Assembly (NCBI GenBank): GCA_964360335.1
Contig: CAYHVH010000019.1
Coordinates: 1 to 15,070 of the forward strand
Origin: CAYHVH01 sp964360335
GTDB taxonomy: Bacteria; Patescibacteriota; Doudnabacteria; UBA920; 2-01-FULL-46-14
Reading direction: 5' to 3'
Length of the DNA stretch: 15,070 nucleotides
Positions 12,155-15,070 of this stretch are shown here, in pieces. Within the stretch, counting starts at the first letter, position 1. Each line of letters begins with the position of its first letter. A program made the translations under genes and the position numbers. The notes beneath the pieces are model-generated. The model was not told where the DNA came from, did not search any database, and worked only from the letters and a program-made list of their open reading frames with translations.

Positions 12155-12234
12155 GTCATCCTGGAGTCCGCCGGAGGCGGACGATGGGATCTCAAAACAG
12201 ATTCCATCGGTCGCTCCGCTCCCTCCAGAATGAC
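12155..12234. repeat. GTCAT...ATGAC palindromic repeat with inserted GTCCGCC palindrome
   Basis: The ends are GTCATCCTGGAG and CTCCAGAATGAC. The inner arms are GATGGGATCT and AGATTCCATC around CAAAAC. A perfect small palindrome (12166-12182: GTCCGCC GGA GGCGGAC) is inserted in the left arm. The small palindrome is almost identical to that at 3264-3280. The element lies in the leader between the riboswitch terminator and the permease ATG. Confidence 0.75.
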
Positions 12235-12251
12235 AAGAAAAAAGGAGTAAC

Positions 12252-13214
12252 ATGTCAAACTCATACAAAACCGGTCCGTGGCTGGTCTTTATCGCGGCCG
12301 TGTTGTGGGCGGTGGACGCCCCGTTTCGCAAGTTCTTGACCCAAGACCTCTCGTCCACAACCATCGTGTTCATGGAGCACTTGGTTATTGCAGGGTTAGT
12401 TTTGATTTTCTTAAGCCGTTACTTTCATGAGTTTCGCAATCTCTCTTGGAAGGAGTGGCTCGCGGTTGTGTTCATCGCCTTTGGCGGCTCGGCTCTCGCC
12501 ACCGTGTTTTTTACCCAAAGTTTCCGCTATGTTAATCCTTCGGTGGCGATTCTCCTGCAAAAGACCCAGCCGTTCATCGCCATCCTTTTGGCGGTCGCTA
12601 TCCTTCGGGAGAAGTTAGGGCGTCGGTTCTGGCTCTGGGCGCTTCTGGGGATGTTTGGTGCGTACCTGTTGGCCTTTCCCGAACTGAAAATTACGGGGTT
12701 AAGTTTTTCCGGTGGAACACTCGGCATCCTCTTTGCGCTCTTGGCTTCTTTTTTCTGGGGCGGCTCCACGGTCATGGGCCGAGTCGTGCTCAGAAAATTG
12801 AGTTTTCAAGCAATGACCGCCCTGCGGTTTTTGGCGGCACTCTTTTTTCTGCTCACTTTGCAACTTTATTACCGGCGTTTAGGTGAAGTAGCCGGTGCTT
12901 CGGGCAAAGATTGGCTGTATGTTTTGATTATCGCGGTGCTGGCCGGTTTTGTTTCTTTGTTCATATACTATCGCGGGTTGGCCACGACCAAGGCGAGCAT
13001 CGCCACTATTGCGGAACTGGCCTTTCCCTTCGCAGCCGTTGTTGTGAACTGGATATTTTTGAACGCGAAACTCTCGCCGGGGCAAATTTTAGGCGGCTTC
13101 ATTCTCGCCCTGGCCGTGACCCGCTTGTCGCTGGTCAACGCCGCTGAAACTGCTATACTGGACCCAAAGGCCGATTCCGGGGTTTCCAATTCCATAGAAT
13201 TGGACACCAAATAA
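12252..13214 (+). CDS. EamA/DMT permease under FMN riboswitch control, candidate riboflavin importer
   Basis: A 320-residue inner-membrane protein with ten hydrophobic segments in two EamA repeats. Family signs are AAVLWAVDAPFRKFL in helix 1, the FRYVNPSVAILLQKTQPFIA segment, ILREKLGRRFW closing repeat 1, and FYYRGLATTKASIA-like sequence (actual IYYRGLATTKASIATIAELA) in repeat 2. AAGGAG (12242-12247) precedes the ATG. An FMN riboswitch with its own promoter and terminator lies directly upstream, so expression should fall when FMN is abundant. EamA-type riboflavin transporters (RibN, ImpX) are known and ImpX genes can have FMN riboswitches, which makes riboflavin import the best guess. The hydrophilic tail ending SNSIELDTK is encoded by a palindrome (13186-13203) and may be an added extension. 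Confidence 0.9.
   Translation: MSNSYKTGPWLVFIAAVLWAVDAPFRKFLTQDLSSTTIVFMEHLVIAGLVLIFLSRYFHEFRNLSWKEWLAVVFIAFGGSALATVFFTQSFRYVNPSVAILLQKTQPFIAILLAVAILREKLGRRFWLWALLGMFGAYLLAFPELKITGLSFSGGTLGILFALLASFFWGGSTVMGRVVLRKLSFQAMTALRFLAALFFLLTLQLYYRRLGEVAGASGKDWLYVLIIAVLAGFVSLFIYYRGLATTKASIATIAELAFPFAAVVVNWIFLNAKLSPGQILGGFILALAVTRLSLVNAAETAILDPKADSGVSNSIELDTK
13186..13203. repeat. Palindrome CCAATTC-CATA-GAATTGG, copy 1
   Basis: A perfect 7-base-pair dyad with a four-base loop, followed by ACACC. It lies in the last codons of the permease gene and 26 bases before the arsR-type start. Copy 2 at 13529-13546 is the exact reverse complement of these 18 bases and is also followed by ACACC. It could be an operator or a mobile palindromic repeat. 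Confidence 0.8.
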
Positions 13215-13229
13215 GGAAAGGGAGACAAA

Positions 13230-13511
13230 ATGCCAGATAAAAGGGAGTTGAGGCAGTGGGCAACAATATTCCGCGGTTTGGGCAATCCCAACCGGCTGAA
13301 GACCCTTCAGCTCCTCAGCAAGAAGCAGGAAATATCCGTATCAGAGCTGGCGGATGAACTCGGGATTACTCTCAAAAACACCTCTCGTAATCTTGGCATT
13401 CTTTTAAATCTTGATTTGGTAGTCTTTCAAGGAAAGCGCGATCGAGTTTATTATAGTCTGAACCCGGCTCTGGCTCGTGATCTAAGGCAGGTTCTCAAGA
13501 TTGCTCTGTAA
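13230..13511 (+). CDS. ArsR-family winged-helix transcriptional regulator
   Basis: A 93-residue winged-helix protein. Family signs are IFRGLGNPNRLKTLQLLSKK for the first helices, SVSELADELGITLKNTSRNL for the helix-turn-helix (about residues 35-54), and LVVFQGKRDRVYYSLNP for the wing. No cysteine pair typical of metal-sensing ArsR members is present; the protein contains no Cys at all. It may therefore sense something other than a thiol-bound metal. It is preceded by GGGAG five bases before the ATG. One palindrome lies just upstream and an inverted copy just downstream, so autoregulation and control of the ATP-grasp gene are possible. Confidence 0.88.
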   Translation: MPDKRELRQWATIFRGLGNPNRLKTLQLLSKKQEISVSELADELGITLKNTSRNLGILLNLDLVVFQGKRDRVYYSLNPALARDLRQVLKIAL

Positions 13512-13528
13512 GCGTAACGGGCTACTTT

Positions 13529-13546
13529 CCAATTCTATGGAATTGG
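13529..13546. repeat. Palindrome CCAATTC-TATG-GAATTGG, copy 2
   Basis: Exact reverse complement of the 18 bases at 13186-13203, again followed by ACACC. It lies between the ArsR-type gene and the ATP-grasp gene, 26 bases before the ATG at 13572. Both copies thus end 26 bases before a start codon. Confidence 0.8.
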
Positions 13547-13571
13547 ACACCGGGTAGGGGAGAATAAAGAT

Positions 13572-14510
13572 ATGTGGGTGAAGTTTTTTGAGAAAATTGA
13601 TAAAAATAGCGTTCGGGAAGCGGGCGGCAAAGGAGCATCGCTCGGGGAAATGGCTCGGGCAGGCATACTCGTGCCGCCGGGTTTTGTCGTGCTAGCATCG
13701 GCCTTTGACCGGTTCTTGAACGAGACAGAATTGGACGCGGACATTGAAGCGATTCTAAAAAAAGTTAATCACAAAGACCTAAATTCGGTGGATAAAGCTT
13801 CGGCAGAGATTCGGGCGATGATTGCGGAAGAAGTGATGCCTCGGGATCTGCGGGTTGAGATTCTGACGAATTTCAAAAAGCTCCATTCGGAGGTTGTGGC
13901 CGTTCGCTCCTCGGCCACTGCCGAGGACTCAAAGATAGCTTCCTGGGCGGGAGAGCTCGAGACTTATCTAAACGTGACCGAAAAAAATCTTGTCAAATCC
14001 GTGATGAAATGCTGGTCGTCGCTCTTTACGCCGCGCGCGATATTTTACCGATTTGAAAAAAAACTTCACCGCAAACCCGTGTCAGTGGCCGTTATCGTCC
14101 AAAAAATGATTCAGTCCGAGGTTTCCGGGATTTGCTTTACCGTTCACCCGGTTACCAAGGACCGAAACCAAATGGTAATTGAGGCTGGGTTTGGCTTGGG
14201 AGAGGCGATTGTCGGGGGACAAATCACACCGGATACTTACATCGTGCATAAAAAAGACTTCTCGTTACTCGACATCAATGTCTCGGAACAGAAGTTCTAC
14301 CTCAAGCGCTCCAGCAGAGGCGGAACTATTCGCGCGAATAGTTCCGTGAGTATGGCAGGCAAACAGAAGCTGACCGGGAGACAAATCATGGAGCTCGCGA
14401 AAATCTGCAAAAAAATCGAGCAGCATTACCGCCATCCGCAGGATATCGAATGGGCTTGGGCCAAGGGGAAATTTTATATCACTCAATCAAGACCAATTAC
14501 CACGCTATGA
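13572..14510 (+). CDS. Stand-alone PEP synthase/PPDK-type ATP-grasp (pyruvate phosphate dikinase N-terminal) domain
   Basis: These 312 residues form one complete PPDK N-terminal domain and nothing else. It shows GGKGASLGEMARAGILVPPG (from residue 18), VAVRSSATAEDS with the ATP-contacting Arg, SWAGELETYLNV, VSGICFTVHPVTKD, IEAGFGLGEAIVGGQITPDT and the terminal ITQSRPITTL. In PEP synthase (about 800 residues) this domain takes phosphate from ATP and passes it to a swivelling histidine. The protein ends just where that linker would begin. A phosphohistidine domain is encoded at 9354-10715, so the two may work in trans. AGGGGAG about ten bases upstream supports the ATG. The stop overlaps the next gene by ATGA. 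Truncation by mutation is unlikely because the end matches the domain border and no remnant follows. Confidence 0.9.
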   Translation: MWVKFFEKIDKNSVREAGGKGASLGEMARAGILVPPGFVVLASAFDRFLNETELDADIEAILKKVNHKDLNSVDKASAEIRAMIAEEVMPRDLRVEILTNFKKLHSEVVAVRSSATAEDSKIASWAGELETYLNVTEKNLVKSVMKCWSSLFTPRAIFYRFEKKLHRKPVSVAVIVQKMIQSEVSGICFTVHPVTKDRNQMVIEAGFGLGEAIVGGQITPDTYIVHKKDFSLLDINVSEQKFYLKRSSRGGTIRANSSVSMAGKQKLTGRQIMELAKICKKIEQHYRHPQDIEWAWAKGKFYITQSRPITTL

Positions 14511-15013
14511 TAAAAAATTTTGTAAAAGGGAAAACGGCCGTCTTTATCGATGCTTCCAATATTTTTTACTCGCAACGGACTTTGGGTTGGAGAATCGACT
14601 ATCAAAAACTAAGGAAGTATCTCGAAAGAGAATGTGCGCTAGTTGGTCTTTATTTTTACACGGGAAAAATTGGTTTAGACAATAAGCAGGCGGTATTTCT
14701 CCAAAAACTGCAAGATTACGGATATCATGTTACTTCCAAAGAGGTGAAGATTATAAGGATCGCCAAAGATGTTTATCAGAAAAAGGGAGACCTGGACGTC
14801 GAGCTGGTCATTGATGTGTTAAAAAGCGCCGACGGTTTTGATACCTGTATTTTGATGTCCGGGGACAGTGATTTTGCCCCGTTACTTGATGAATTAAAAA
14901 GAAGGGGCAAGCGGGTCATTGTAATGTCTACCAAAGGGCATATTTCTCGCGAATTGATTGAGCGAGCCAAATATCTTAACCTGAAGCGATTAAGACCGTA
15001 TATTGAGTTATAA
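14507..15013 (+). CDS. NYN domain protein (LabA/DUF88-type), predicted ribonuclease, second copy
   Basis: A 168-residue PIN-like nuclease of the NYN family. Acidic positions are D15 with N18 in VFIDASNIFYSQR, D95 and D97 in KGDLDVELVIDVLK, and D120 and D122 in MSGDSDFAPLLDEL. The C-terminus GHISRELIERAKYL fits the last helix. The ATG at 14507 overlaps the TGA of the ATP-grasp gene as ATGA, so translation is probably coupled; a longer frame open from 14450 would overlap that gene by 61 bases and adds no family sequence. It is a diverged paralogue of the protein at 6306 with the same spacing of the acidic pairs. A hairpin follows ten bases after the stop. Confidence 0.88.
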   Translation: MIKNFVKGKTAVFIDASNIFYSQRTLGWRIDYQKLRKYLERECALVGLYFYTGKIGLDNKQAVFLQKLQDYGYHVTSKEVKIIRIAKDVYQKKGDLDVELVIDVLKSADGFDTCILMSGDSDFAPLLDELKRRGKRVIVMSTKGHISRELIERAKYLNLKRLRPYIEL

Positions 15014-15022
15014 TAAAAGTCC

Positions 15023-15043
15023 GGGGAGCCAATATGGCTCCCC
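15023..15043 (+). terminator. Hairpin after the last gene, possible terminator
   Basis: GGGGAGCC and GGCTCCCC form a perfect eight-base-pair stem around AATAT. No T-run follows, so intrinsic termination is doubtful. A TTGACA at 15050-15055 may be the -35 box of a promoter cut off by the window edge. Confidence 0.4.
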
Positions 15044-15070
15044 AGAGGTTTGACATTACCAGTATAACAA

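Noticed and set aside
12049..12339. A 96-codon plus-strand ORF across the riboswitch leader
   Set aside because: It runs through the aptamer, terminator and palindrome and overlaps the permease start; the sequence is explained by RNA structure.
14450..14506. N-terminal extension of the second NYN protein
   Set aside because: It overlaps the conserved end of the ATP-grasp gene; the ATG at 14507 gives a normal NYN start and an ATGA overlap.

Overview
The window looks like a chromosome segment of a Patescibacteria (CPR) bacterium, probably Parcubacteria-like. This is an inference from several traits: small single-domain genes; many starts with weak or absent Shine-Dalgarno sites; candidate leaderless promoters; tRNAs partly lacking encoded CCA; many small palindromic repeat families; and typical CPR genes such as NYN nucleases, a 79-codon coiled-coil ORF, RmuC and split PEP-utilising domains. 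TGA, TAA and TAG all act as stops, so the code appears standard. All genes called here are on the + strand.

Region 1 (1-3228): 3' part of atpD, then atpC, then an overlapping class II tRNA nucleotidyltransferase gene. A repeat fills the atpD-atpC gap exactly from stop codon to start codon. Region 2 (3229-3963): a tRNA cluster, initiator Met then a CAT-anticodon tRNA then Asp(GTC), with a strong promoter, a degenerate fMet-like fragment in the leader and a structured repeat before the second tRNA. It is followed by a small gene broken by an in-frame TAA. Region 3 (4014-7662): a small membrane protein, upp, a tiny promoter-to-terminator unit that may be a small RNA, rmuC, an NYN nuclease and a HAD phosphatase.

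Region 4 (7663-8515) is accessory DNA: a second copy of the tRNA-leader repeat, tRNA-Arg(CCG) followed by duplicated tRNA 3' halves, and a DUF559 nuclease gene framed by inverted repeats.

Region 5 (8526-13214) holds a plausible flavin salvage set. It has a RibL/TagD-like nucleotidyltransferase (candidate FAD synthetase), a minimal riboflavin kinase, a DMT-like permease, and an FMN riboswitch with promoter and terminator before an EamA permease (candidate riboflavin importer). A YqfO-like gene and a protein carrying a PEP-synthase-type phosphohistidine domain lie among them; the latter overlaps the kinase gene by ATGA. Region 6 (13230-15013): an ArsR-type regulator flanked by two copies of one palindrome, a stand-alone PEP-synthase-type ATP-grasp domain, and a second NYN nuclease overlapping it by ATGA.

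Two systems deserve most attention. One is the riboswitch-controlled flavin salvage set with physically separate kinase and adenylyltransferase. The other is a dikinase split over two genes (ATP-grasp at 13572, helical region plus phosphohistidine domain at 9354) with no pyruvate barrel in the window; its domain content resembles rifampin phosphotransferase rather than PEP synthase. A third theme is the density of modular palindromic repeats, some sitting precisely between stop and start codons, at tRNA 5' ends, or inside reading frames.
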